Part shown: positions 1-7,600 of the stretch, one piece after another | How positions within the stretch are numbered: position 1 is the first letter of the stretch | How the letters are laid out: every line of letters begins with the position of its first letter | From: CAZXCG01 sp964639205 | GTDB lineage: Bacteria; Bacillota; Clostridia; Oscillospirales; Acutalibacteraceae | Assembly (NCBI GenBank): GCA_964639205.1 | Contig: CAZXCG010000020.1 | Coordinates: forward strand, 1-28,313 | Reading direction: 5' to 3' | DNA length: 28,313 nucleotides | Translations under genes and position numbers: made by a program | Notes under the pieces: model-generated | What the model saw: only the letters and a program-made list of their open reading frames with translations | Told to the model about the DNA's origin: nothing | Databases searched by the model: none

Positions 1-135
1 CATAGAAACGGTTTCATTCTTTCCCATTTTGGCAATCATATTTGTTGCCATCCCCGCCCGCTTGCGCATTTCGGCTTTTGTAATTTTGCGGCCAACCAAC
101 GTTTTTCCGGAGCATAGGTTACAGTTGTATTTCAT
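1..135 (-). CDS. Partial XRE-type helix-turn-helix regulator (N-terminal 45 residues; runs off the left edge)
   Basis: The frame reads leftward from an ATG at 135 to the window edge with no stop. Residues 19-37 (TKAEMRKRAGMATNMIAKM), followed by GKNETVSM, resemble the DNA-recognition helices of small Cro/C1-type regulators common in gut Clostridia, in which a KTELRKxAGISTNxxAKxGKNE block is typical. GAGG lies six bases before the ATG. A promoter and a large dyad lie directly upstream, which suggests autoregulation (inference). The first 16 residues look unusual for the family: a CxxC (Cys5, Cys8) and apparently one extra residue where a YNKLWKxLxD segment would be expected. The C-terminus and the regulated genes are outside the window. 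Confidence in the HTH class is good; the target is unknown. Confidence 0.68.
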   Translation of the reverse strand, partial: MKYNCNLCSGKTLVGRKITKAEMRKRAGMATNMIAKMGKNETVSM

Positions 136-136
136 A

Positions 137-187
137 AAAAACCTCATGCGCAATAACCTAAAATATATTATTGCACAAGAGGTTTTT
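137..187. promoter_or_regulatory. Large imperfect dyad overlapping the regulator's promoter (candidate operator)
   Basis: The sequence is symmetric about position 162. AACCTC (140-145) mirrors GAGGTT (179-184), GCAATAA (150-156) mirrors TTATTGC (168-174), and AAA (137-139) mirrors TTT (185-187). Of the four bases between the two blocks, two also pair. The dyad covers the -10 hexamer and the ribosome binding site. Because the predicted start site lies inside it, the full hairpin would not form in mRNA from this promoter, so a protein-binding operator is the simpler reading (inference). Confidence 0.55.
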
Positions 188-195
188 GATGTCAA
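167..195 (-). promoter_or_regulatory. Sigma-A-type promoter of the XRE-type regulator
   Basis: On the minus strand TTGACA (195-190) is followed by a 17-base spacer and AATAAT (172-167), five of six matches to TATAAT. The start of transcription would fall near 160, giving a leader of about 25 nt before the ATG at 135. Confidence 0.7.
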
Positions 196-292
196 TATTG
201 AATTGAAATTCGCGATATTATTCTTTAACCGCGCAATATAGCGCCGAATTTTCCCTGCGCAGGCGCGGCCGTTTGCAAGCTTACGGATAATA

Positions 293-405
293 TTAACTTA
301 GGCAAAGATGCCCCGCCTCTAAGGGCGGGCTCCGTTTTCGGAATCGGCGGGGGATACACCCCAACCGATTTCTCAGGCAGCTGACGCTGCTCTTTGCCAC
401 GTTGA
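293..405. other. Multi-hairpin structured intergenic element downstream of the MATE gene
   Basis: Nested complementarity: GGCAAAG (301-307) pairs with CTTTGCC (392-398) and encloses four hairpins. They are 310-330 (GCCCCGCC with GGGCGGGC, one bulged C), 331-342 (TCCG-TTTT-CGGA), 342-370 (AATCGG with CCGATT enclosing GGGG with CCCC) and 377-390 (GCAGC-TGAC-GCTGC). An outer stem, TTAAC (293-297) with GTTGA (401-405), may extend it and includes one G-T pair. The inner pairs are Watson-Crick, so strand cannot be decided. It would form the 3' end of the MATE transcript. It could be an RNA, a terminator/processing structure or a MITE-like repeat; I do not recognise the family. Confidence 0.5.
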
Positions 406-431
406 ATGACGGGACAAAGCCCTTATTGAAT
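384..431 (+). repeat. Intergenic repeat, copy A (direct repeat with 28236-28284)
   Basis: About 48 bases almost identical to 28236-28284 in the same orientation. The shared core reads TTGCCACG, T or C, TGAATGACGGG, then a small hairpin and TTATTGAAT. Here the hairpin is GGG (411-413) with CCC (420-422). The copy abuts the stop codon of the MATE gene. Confidence 0.75.
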
Positions 432-434
432 TAT

Positions 435-2414
435 TTACCGCTTTCTGCTCCGAATATAACGGCAGATGACCTCGGCGCTTTCTTCCAAGCCGACGGAGCT
501 GTCAATCATAAGCTCGTAATTTCTTCTGTCGCCCCAGTTAAGCTCGGAAATACTCTTATAGTAGGAAGCCCTTGCCTCGTCCGAACGGCGTATGTTCCTT
601 TTTGCTTCGTCCGTACTGTCGCCGTAAATTTCCGTTACACGACTGATTTTAAAGCTTTCCGGCGCGTAAACAAAAACACGGACAACATCTTTGTAATTGC
701 GTAAAACATAATCGGCGGCCCGACCTACTATTACACAGCTTCCGTTGTCGGCAATTTTACGGATCACCTTGTCCTGCGCGACAACCGCTTGCTGAACAAC
801 CTCCGTGCTGAGATAAAGGCTGTGGAGAGCCGCGGGTGCGTTGGAGTTAATGTCGGAAATAAATTCCTTGTCGAGACCGCTTTCCTGCGCGGCAAGCGCG
901 GTCATCTCTTTATAGTAAAAGGGAATGCCGAGCTTTTCAGCGACAAGCTTACCTATAAGCTTGCCCGAGGAGCCGTGTTCTCTGGCAATTGTGACAATAA
1001 CTCCGGGAGCGGATTTTTTGATTACCTGTGCGTTTTCGGCCGCATCAAAGCTTTCGTCTTTAATGTTCAGGGATTTCCAAACGCGTATCATAATGAACAG
1101 TGTTATAACGAACGCGATTATGTCAGCGGCAGGCGCCGCCCAAAAGATACCCTTAACGCCGAAATAAGCCGGGGCTGCCAAAGAGGAAACTATCAGCAGC
1201 ACATCGCGAAGCAGCGACAGCGGAGCTGCCAGGTGAGCCTTGCCGATAGATTGCAGGAATATGGCGCTTACCTTCTGCAAGCAGGTAAACAGAATCAGAG
1301 AAAGATAGATTCTCAGGCAGGAGGTTGCAAACTCCATATATAAATCTCCGTCGGAGCCAAACATTTTAATAAAAAGCCCCGGAAAAGCTTCAATAAGAAC
1401 GGTGGCGGCAATGCACACAGCGGCGGTATATTTGAGTATGAGCTTCAAAAGCTCCCGCACTCTTGAATACTGCTTTGCGCCGAAATTATATCCGACAATG
1501 GGCTGAGCGCCGGCGGCAATTCCGATGGCGATATTTAAAATAATCTGGAAAAGCTTCATAATAACAACAAAGGCGGAAAGGGGAATAACAATTCCGTAAG
1601 GTGATAAAGCGCCGTATTCAACCAAAAGAATGTTGTTGATTATGGTAATAACAACAATGGAAAGCTGAGTCAGAAAGCTGGAAGCGCCCAGCGCCATGAT
1701 ACTCCGCAGAAGTCTGCCGTTCGGAATAAAGCTTTTGATATTAACCTTAAAGTTTTTGGAGCGGAAAAGATACGAAGCGCACATCAAAAAGCTGACAAAC
1801 TGACCGAGGATTGTCGCGGCCGCGGCGCCTTTAATGCCCATAAAGGAGATGAAAATCGGATCGCCGATTATATTAATGACCGCGCCGGTAAACATAGCCG
1901 CCAGAGCGGCTTTGGGGCTGCCGTCGGCGCGGATAACAGACGCAAGACAGTTCTGCACAAGGGCGAGAGGCATCATAATATAGATGATATTACCGTATGC
2001 GGACGCAAGACGCAGGGTTTCCGCGTCTTTCGCGCCGAGAAGAACCAAGAGACCGTCTCCGCAGATATAGGCGACGGAAATTATAACGATACCCGATACA
2101 AAAGCCATAAGTACGGCGTTGCCGACGCTTTTGTGAATTTTCCCGGTTTCGCCTTTGCCGAGCGCCATACTGAGATACGCCGCCGCGCCGTCGCCGAAAA
2201 ACAGCGATACGCCCCAGCCGATAACGGTAATGGGGAAGATGATGCCTGTTGCGGCGTTTCCTGCCGTTCCGACCATATTACCGACGAAAATCTGATCCAC
2301 AATGTTATACAGACACGAGATAATCAGCGACAAAATACAGGGAATCGCAAATTTTGCAAGCAGCTTGGAAACCTTTTCTTTTCCAAGATAGTTACTTTGA
2401 TTTACATTTTCCAT
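435..2414 (-). CDS. MATE-family efflux transporter fused to a cytidylate-kinase-like domain
   Basis: A 659-residue protein. Residues 1-450 are a multidrug and toxin extrusion (MATE) transporter with about twelve hydrophobic segments; landmarks are an N-terminal KFAIPCILSLI segment and AAGAQPIVGYNFGAK (300-314). MATE proteins export cationic compounds using a Na+ or H+ gradient in the cytoplasmic membrane. After a polar linker (about 451-469), residues 470-657 match cytidylate-kinase-like proteins (Cytidylate_kin2 type): a P-loop-like TIAREHGSSGKLIGKLVAEK (475-494), GRAADYVL (564-571) and an Arg-rich lid-like segment (RNIRRSDEARASYY, 606-619). The kinase-like part would be cytoplasmic. Its substrate and any link to transport are unknown. 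The start is fixed by AGGAGG 14 bases upstream. Both halves are in one frame with no sign of a break, and the gene is divergent from cca. Confidence 0.88.
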   Translation of the reverse strand: MENVNQSNYLGKEKVSKLLAKFAIPCILSLIISCLYNIVDQIFVGNMVGTAGNAATGIIFPITVIGWGVSLFFGDGAAAYLSMALGKGETGKIHKSVGNAVLMAFVSGIVIISVAYICGDGLLVLLGAKDAETLRLASAYGNIIYIMMPLALVQNCLASVIRADGSPKAALAAMFTGAVINIIGDPIFISFMGIKGAAAATILGQFVSFLMCASYLFRSKNFKVNIKSFIPNGRLLRSIMALGASSFLTQLSIVVITIINNILLVEYGALSPYGIVIPLSAFVVIMKLFQIILNIAIGIAAGAQPIVGYNFGAKQYSRVRELLKLILKYTAAVCIAATVLIEAFPGLFIKMFGSDGDLYMEFATSCLRIYLSLILFTCLQKVSAIFLQSIGKAHLAAPLSLLRDVLLIVSSLAAPAYFGVKGIFWAAPAADIIAFVITLFIMIRVWKSLNIKDESFDAAENAQVIKKSAPGVIVTIAREHGSSGKLIGKLVAEKLGIPFYYKEMTALAAQESGLDKEFISDINSNAPAALHSLYLSTEVVQQAVVAQDKVIRKIADNGSCVIVGRAADYVLRNYKDVVRVFVYAPESFKISRVTEIYGDSTDEAKRNIRRSDEARASYYKSISELNWGDRRNYELMIDSSVGLEESAEVICRYIRSRKR

Positions 2415-2488
2415 ATAAATCAGCCTCCTAAAAATATTTTCGGAGTCTTTATCCGAGAAAAGCTGCCTGAAAACTACGCCAAAAGCGC

Positions 2489-2530
2489 AAAAAAATACAG
2501 TGCGCAGAATCTTGCCGTGATTCTACGCAC
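2489..2530 (-). terminator. Intrinsic-terminator-like attenuator in the MATE leader
   Basis: On the minus strand a 12-bp stem, GTGCGTAGAATC with GATTCTGCGCAC (2530-2519 and 2511-2500, one G-T pair), has a 7-base loop. It is followed three bases later by a run of seven T. It lies between the promoter at 2551-2579 and the start codon at 2414, so it would end transcription before the gene unless overcome. No clear anti-terminator was found. Confidence 0.65.
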
Positions 2531-2571
2531 AGTGGCTGTTCGACTGAAGAATTATAGCACAGTCGGCTGTT
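2527..2571. promoter_or_regulatory. Two copies of an ACAG-N3/4-CTGT motif flanking the MATE -10 (candidate operators)
   Basis: GCACAGTGGCTGTT (2527-2540) and GCACAGTCGGCTGTT (2557-2571) start 30 bases apart, about three helical turns. Each is a short imperfect palindrome, ACAG then CTGT. CGACTG (2541-2546) and CAGTCG (2560-2565) add a dyad centred on the -10. The arrangement fits a dimeric regulator, but no specific regulator can be named. Confidence 0.4.
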
Positions 2572-2579
2572 TTTTTCAA
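2551..2579 (-). promoter_or_regulatory. Sigma-A-type promoter of the MATE-kinase gene
   Basis: Minus strand: TTGAAA (2579-2574), 17-base spacer, consensus TATAAT (2556-2551). The start site would be near 2544, giving a leader of about 130 nt that contains the attenuator-like hairpin. Confidence 0.82.
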
Positions 2580-2616
2580 GAACAAAAAAATAAAAAATTT
2601 CACCTTAGTGATGCAG

Positions 2617-2640
2617 CGCTCCGCTAAAAAAGTCGGAGCG
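2617..2640. other. Hairpin between the divergent MATE and cca promoters
   Basis: CGCTCCG (2617-2623) pairs with CGGAGCG (2634-2640) around an A-rich loop. No T-run follows on either strand, so it is not a convincing terminator. It may separate or regulate the divergent promoters. The rest of 2415-2724 is explained by the promoters, the leader and the ribosome binding sites. Confidence 0.35.
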
Positions 2641-2657
2641 TAAAATAACGGTACGTA

Positions 2658-2686
2658 TTGATTTTTTAGGGATATTACGGTAAAAT
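2658..2686 (+). promoter_or_regulatory. Sigma-A-type promoter of cca
   Basis: TTGATT (2658-2663), 17-base spacer, TAAAAT (2681-2686; five of six matches to TATAAT). The start would be near 2693, about 32 nt before the cca ATG. Confidence 0.65.
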
Positions 2687-2724
2687 AATGCAAATTAATG
2701 TAAATTATTTTTGAGGGCGCGGTT

Positions 2725-4098
2725 ATGGAAATAGGTATTCCGGAGGAAGTAAAAGAAATTATAAAGCGCTTTGAACAAAACGGCTTCGAAGCTTACGCCG
2801 TCGGCGGATGCGTGCGCGACGCTCTGCTTGGCACGGACCCCGCCGATTGGGACATAACCACCGACGCCGAACCGGAGAAAATTAAAAAGTGCTTTCCGGA
2901 TCTGAGAATTATCGAAACAGGAATAAAGCACGGTACGCTTACTCTGCTTACCGGCAGCGCCCAATATGAAGTAACCACCTACCGCTGTGATGGGGAATAT
3001 AAGGACTGCCGGCATCCGGAATCGGTGTCTTTTACCCCAAGCCTTGAGCAGGATCTTGCCCGCCGCGACTTTACCTTTAACGCTCTGGCATACAATGGCA
3101 AGGAGCTTGTCGACTGCTTTGGCGGAGTCGGAGATTTAAGCAGGGGACTTATACGCTGCGTAGGGAACGCAAGCGACCGCTTCTCCGAGGACGCGCTGCG
3201 CATACTCCGTGCATTGAGGTTTTCCTCGGTATGCGGTTTTTCCATCGAGGAAAAAACAAAAGAGGCGATATTTTCAAAATACAGACTGCTTGAAAAAATA
3301 TCCGCGGAGAGGGTGTTTTCGGAGCTTCAAAAGCTTTTATGCGGCCGTAACGTTTATGCCGTTCTTACGGAGTTTGCGGAAATTTTCGCGTTTATAATAC
3401 CAGAAATCGCGCCCTGCATCGGCTTTGACCAAAACAATCCGTACCATAATCTCAGCCTATGGGAGCATACCGCGGCGGCGACGTCGTATGCTCCACCCGA
3501 TTCCGTTGTGCGCTTTGCCATGCTTTTGCATGATTTGGGCAAGCCGCTTACTCAGACAACCGATGAAAACGGAGCTTCACATTATTACGGTCACCCCGAA
3601 AAGGGTGCGGAGACAGCGCAAATTATTTTAAAAAGGCTGAAATGTTCCAACAGCTTTATAAACGACGTTACACGGCTTGTCGCGCTGCATGATGTTCAGC
3701 TTGCGGACGGGAAGAGCATTAAAAAGCTTATGGCAAAGTATCCGGACGATTTGTTGCAGCGTCTGTTTTACGTAAAAAGGGCGGATATTTCGGCACAGTC
3801 TGAGTATATGCGAGCAGCAAGGCTTGAACAGCTTGCCGAGGCTCGGGACTGTTACAGAAAAATAACCGCCGAGCGTCCGTGTCTTACTCTGCGCGAGCTT
3901 AAAGTAAACGGTCACGACATTATTCGTCTCGGCGTTGAGCCCGGTGCAAAAATAGGCTTTGTATTAAATAAGCTGCTTGATTCGGTTGTAAACGGAGAAC
4001 TGGAAAACGACAGGGCGGTTTTGCTTGAAAAAGCCGAACGGCTTTTGGACGAAAATACAACCGAAAATACAAACAAAAATACAAGCGAAAACACATAG
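2725..4098 (+). CDS. cca: CCA tRNA nucleotidyltransferase with HD domain
   Basis: 457 residues. The enzyme adds or repairs the 3'-terminal CCA of tRNAs from CTP and ATP in the cytoplasm. Class II nucleotidyltransferase motifs are visible in order: GGCVRD (27-32), the metal-binding DWD (Asp41, Asp43), RRDFTFNALAY (113-123) and EDALRILRALRF (155-166). An HD-type hydrolase domain follows, with His248, His269-Asp270, His290 and His322-Asp323, as in CCA enzymes that also carry phosphohydrolase activity. ATG at 2725 is preceded by GAGGG and a promoter. The last 15 residues (Asn/Thr/Glu-rich) are encoded by 12-base tandem repeats and are probably a dispensable tail. The gene stands alone between its own promoter and a strong terminator, next to rpoB. 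It is the only intact gene in the window ending in TAG. The final 5-10 codons are therefore the only doubtful part. Confidence 0.94.
   Translation: MEIGIPEEVKEIIKRFEQNGFEAYAVGGCVRDALLGTDPADWDITTDAEPEKIKKCFPDLRIIETGIKHGTLTLLTGSAQYEVTTYRCDGEYKDCRHPESVSFTPSLEQDLARRDFTFNALAYNGKELVDCFGGVGDLSRGLIRCVGNASDRFSEDALRILRALRFSSVCGFSIEEKTKEAIFSKYRLLEKISAERVFSELQKLLCGRNVYAVLTEFAEIFAFIIPEIAPCIGFDQNNPYHNLSLWEHTAAATSYAPPDSVVRFAMLLHDLGKPLTQTTDENGASHYYGHPEKGAETAQIILKRLKCSNSFINDVTRLVALHDVQLADGKSIKKLMAKYPDDLLQRLFYVKRADISAQSEYMRAARLEQLAEARDCYRKITAERPCLTLRELKVNGHDIIRLGVEPGAKIGFVLNKLLDSVVNGELENDRAVLLEKAERLLDENTTENTNKNTSENT
4051..4098 (+). repeat. Four 12-base tandem repeats forming the cca C-terminal tail
   Basis: Units: GAAAATACAACC (4051), GAAAATACAAAC (4063), AAAAATACAAGC (4075) and GAAAACACATAG (4087). 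They encode ENTT, ENTN, KNTS and ENT-stop, so the last unit supplies the stop codon. The 12-base period keeps the frame, and copy number could change without a frameshift. Confidence 0.8.
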
Positions 4099-4160
4099 TA
4101 CAAACAGTGTAGCCGAAGCTCCGATGGGCAAACGCTCCCCGCGCACGCTGCAATTTCGCC

Positions 4161-4194
4161 GGCGCTCCGTCCCGGGCAAGCCGGCCGGAGCGCC
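4161..4194. other. GC-rich hairpin after cca
   Basis: GGCGCTCCG (4161-4169) pairs perfectly with CGGAGCGCC (4186-4194) around a GC-rich loop, just before the cca terminator. The tract is visibly richer in GC than the rest of the intergenic DNA. It may be a processing structure or a repeat remnant. Confidence 0.45.
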
Positions 4195-4204
4195 GTCCCG
4201 ATTT

Positions 4205-4240
4205 AAACCCTCGGTTATTTTTGAAACAACCGAGGGTTTT
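4205..4240 (+). terminator. Intrinsic terminator of cca
   Basis: AAACCCTCGGTT (4205-4216) pairs perfectly over 12 bp with AACCGAGGGTTT (4228-4239), loop of 11, with the T-tract beginning inside the stem base. The A-rich left arm also makes it usable in the other direction. Confidence 0.87.
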
Positions 4241-4296
4241 GATTACCGATGCAGAGCGGAAAAATTGTCAACGCTGCCGGGTGTTCCTATATTAAT

Positions 4297-4336
4297 AAAA
4301 GAAAAACGCTTCCGAAAATAATTCTTTTTCGGAAGC
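4297..4336 (-). terminator. Terminator-like hairpin facing left, with no gene to serve
   Basis: GCTTCCGAAAA (4308-4318) pairs over 11 bp with TTTTCGGAAGC (4326-4336), loop of 7. On the minus strand the stem is followed by a T-rich run (GTTTTTCTTTT, 4307-4297), while the plus strand has only AAAA after it. No minus-strand gene lies to the right. It may shield cca and rpoB from antisense transcription or be a relic. Confidence 0.5.
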
Positions 4337-4381
4337 AAAAGATGAAAAACGGACGAATTAATCAATATTTTAAAAAATGTC

Positions 4382-4410
4382 TTGACAAAAAAGCGAAAAT
4401 GCGATAAATT
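4382..4410 (+). promoter_or_regulatory. Promoter of the rpoBC operon
   Basis: A consensus TTGACA (4382-4387), 17-base spacer and TAAATT (4405-4410, four of six matches). The predicted start near 4417 leaves a leader of about 190 nt, to 4610. That leader holds only a weak hairpin (TGGG 4428-4431 with CCCA 4440-4443) and a T-run at 4509-4515; I see no known riboswitch in it. Confidence 0.72.
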
Positions 4411-4610
4411 ATTAAGATGTAACAATATGGGGATATATACCCAGCTTATACAGTCTAAAAATTACTTTAGTGGTATATTAGCATAAATGTATTAAGCTTG
4501 TCAAGGAGTTTTTTTAAAACGCTTTAACAAAAGGGGCGTCCCTGCATGAAGGACAAATCTGTTTTATTTTATCTGCCGACTCATAAATTTCAAAAGGAGT
4601 GATACGCCTA

Positions 4611-7600
4611 ATGGTTAATGTCAAACCCGTTAAGCTCGGTAAAACCACAAGAATGAGCTTCGGAAAAATCGATGAAGTAATCGAAATGCCCAATCTCATT
4701 GAAATTCAGAAAAATTCTTACCAATGGTTTCTTGATGAAGGTCTGAAAGAGGTGTTCAAGGATGTTTCGGGAATCGTGGACTTTTCGGGCAATCTTGTGC
4801 TTGACTTTATTGACTATACGCTCGATGTGGATAAGCCCAACTATTCCATTATAGAGTGTAAGGAGAGGGACGCTACCTATTCTGCGGCTTTGCGCGTCAG
4901 AGCGCGCCTGCAAAACAAGGAAACGGGGGAAATCAAGGAGTCCAACGTTTTTATGGGGGACTTTCCGCTTATGACTCCCAGCGGTACTTTTGTAATAAAC
5001 GGAGCCGAGCGCGTTATTGTTTCCCAGCTTGTCAGAAGTCCGGGCGTGTATTATAAAATGAGCCATGACAAGACGGGCAAGGAGCTGTTCAGCGCAACGG
5101 TTATTCCGAACAGGGGAGCCTGGCTTGAATATGAAAATGATGTAAACGACGTTTTCTATGTGCGTATCGATAAAAACCGCAAAATACCGGTTACCGTTTT
5201 CCTGCGTGCGCTGGGTCTCGGTACGGACGCCGAAATTCTTGATTATTTCGGCGATGACGTTAGAATAAAGGCTACTCTTGAAAAGGACGTAACCAAAAGC
5301 GTAGAAGAAGGTCTGCTTGAGGTTTACCGCAAGCTGCGCCCGAGCGAGCCGCCCACGGTTGAAAGCTCGCAGACGCATTTAAACAACCTGTTTTTCGACA
5401 CCAGACGTTACGATATGTCCAAAGTCGGACGCTATAAATACAATAAAAAGCTCGGAATTTCGCAGCGTCTTGCGGGTCAGGTGCTTGCAGAGCCTGTTGC
5501 AAATCCGAGAACCGGCGAGGTTATCGCCAATAAAGGGGAGAGCGTCACCCGCGCAAAGGCGGTTGAAATTGAGAATGCGGGCGTTTGCGTGGCTTACGTT
5601 GCCAACGGTGAGGGAAAGACCGTAAAGATTATTTCCAACGGTATGGTTGATCTTGCCGGATATATAGACGTTGATCCGGCTTCACTGGGAATTCGCGAGA
5701 AAGTAAGCTTTCCGGTTCTGTGTGAAATTCTTGACGGCGCCGAAAGCGCCGAAGAGGTACATTCACAAATTCGCAGGCGTGCAGACGAGCTTGTTCCCAA
5801 CCATATCACGGTTGAAGATATTTTTGCAAGCGTTAACTATATGAACTGTCTTGCCGAGGGAATAGGCACTACAGACGACATAGACCACCTCGGCAACAGA
5901 AGAATCCGTTGCGTCGGCGAGCTTCTGCAAAACCAGTTCCGCATAGGCTTTTCACGTCTTGAACGCGTAATTCGGGAGAGAATGACGCTTCAGGCCTCCG
6001 ATCAGGACAGCCTTTCGCCCGGCACGCTTATAAATATCCGCCCTGTTACCGCGGCTATAAAGGAATTTTTCGGTTCTTCTCCGCTGTCGCAGTTTATGGA
6101 TCAGAACAACCCGCTTGCGGAGCTTACTCACAAGAGGAGACTTTCCGCGCTCGGACCCGGAGGTCTTTCGCGTGACCGCGCGGGATTTGAAGTGCGCGAC
6201 GTTCACTACACGCATTACGGACGAATGTGTCCTATTGAAACTCCCGAAGGACCCAACATCGGTCTGATTTCTTACTTAGCAACATTTGCAAGGGTAAACA
6301 AGTACGGCTTTATAGAGGCTCCGTTCCGAAAAATAGACAAGGCGACCGGCATAGTTACCGACGAGGTTATTTATATGACGGCGGATATGGAGGATGAATT
6401 TTTCGTTGCTCAGGCAAACGAGCCTCTTGACGAAAATCATCGCTTTAAAAATTCAAAGGTTGTAGGCCGCCACAGGGACGAATTTGTCGAGCTTCCGCCG
6501 GATCAGTTCGATTTTATGGATGTTTCGCCGAGAATGGTTGTCTCGGTGGCTACGGCTATGATTCCTTTCCTTGAAAACGACGACGCAAACCGCGCGCTGA
6601 TGGGCTCGAATATGCAGCGGCAGGCGGTTCCGCTTATGGTTACCGAGGCTCCCATTGTAGGAACCGGTATGGAATACAAAGCGGGCGTCGATTCGGGCGT
6701 TTGCATTCTTGCCGAAGAGGACGGCGTGGTTCTGAGCGTTTCCGCCGACCTTATCCGTGTTCAGTACGATTCCGGCAGAATTCAGGATTTTCAGGTTATT
6801 AAGTTTCTGCGTTCCAATCAGGGTACCTGCATAAATCAAATCCCGGTTGTAGACCGCGGGCAGCGGTTTGTCAAGGGCGAGGTTCTGGCGGACGGCCCTT
6901 CAACCAAGGACGGCGAAATTTCACTCGGCAAAAACGCGCTTATAGGCTTTATGACCTGGGAGGGCTATAATTACGAGGACGCGGTTCTTATAAATGAAAA
7001 AATTGTAAGAGACGACGTTTACACATCAATTCACATAGAAGAATATGAAACCGAGGCAAGAGACACAAAGCTCGGTCCGGAGGAAATTACCAGAGAAATA
7101 CCCAATGTCGGCGAGGATATGATCAAGGATCTTGATCCGAGGGGAATCATACGCGTCGGAGCCGAGGTTCACGCAGGCGATATTCTGGTAGGCAAGGTAA
7201 GCCCCAAGGGTGAAACCGAGCTTACTGCCGAGGAACGTCTGCTGCGGGCAATTTTCGGCGAAAAGGCAAGAGAAGTAAGAGACACCTCCTTGCGCGTCCC
7301 GCACGGCGAAAGCGGCATTGTAGTTGACGTAAAGGTGTTCACACGCGAGGACAGCCGCGACGAGCTTCCGCCCGGTGTAAACAAGGTTGTACGCTGCTAT
7401 CTTGCGCAGAAGCGTAAAATATCCGTCGGCGATAAAATGGCGGGCCGCCACGGTAATAAGGGCGTTGTTTCAAGAATCCTTCCCGAAGAGGATATGCCCT
7501 TCCTCCCCGACGGCACACCGCTTGATATAGTTCTCAATCCGCTGGGCGTACCGTCGCGTATGAATATCGGTCAGGTGCTTGAGGTTCACCTCGGATATGC

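Noticed and set aside
29..241. 70-codon plus-strand frame at the left edge
   Set aside because: It is antisense to the helix-turn-helix gene and its promoter, and is not a recognisable protein.
384..431. Repeat copies as CRISPR or a transposon end
   Set aside because: There are only two copies 28 kb apart, with no spacer array and no transposase in the window.
789..1343. 184-codon plus-strand frame opposite the MATE-kinase gene
   Set aside because: It is antisense to a well-supported gene, lacks any known domain and has no upstream signals.
4599..4610. GTG start for rpoB four codons upstream
   Set aside because: The GTG overlaps the ribosome binding site AAAGGAG; ATG 4611 has correct spacing.
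4417..4610. Riboswitch in the rpoB leader
   Set aside because: Only one weak 4-bp hairpin and a T-run are visible; no known ligand-binding core was recognised.
4608..5378. 256-codon minus-strand frame opposite rpoB
   Set aside because: It lies wholly inside rpoB with no homology, ribosome binding site or promoter; the opposite frame is simply open because of codon bias.
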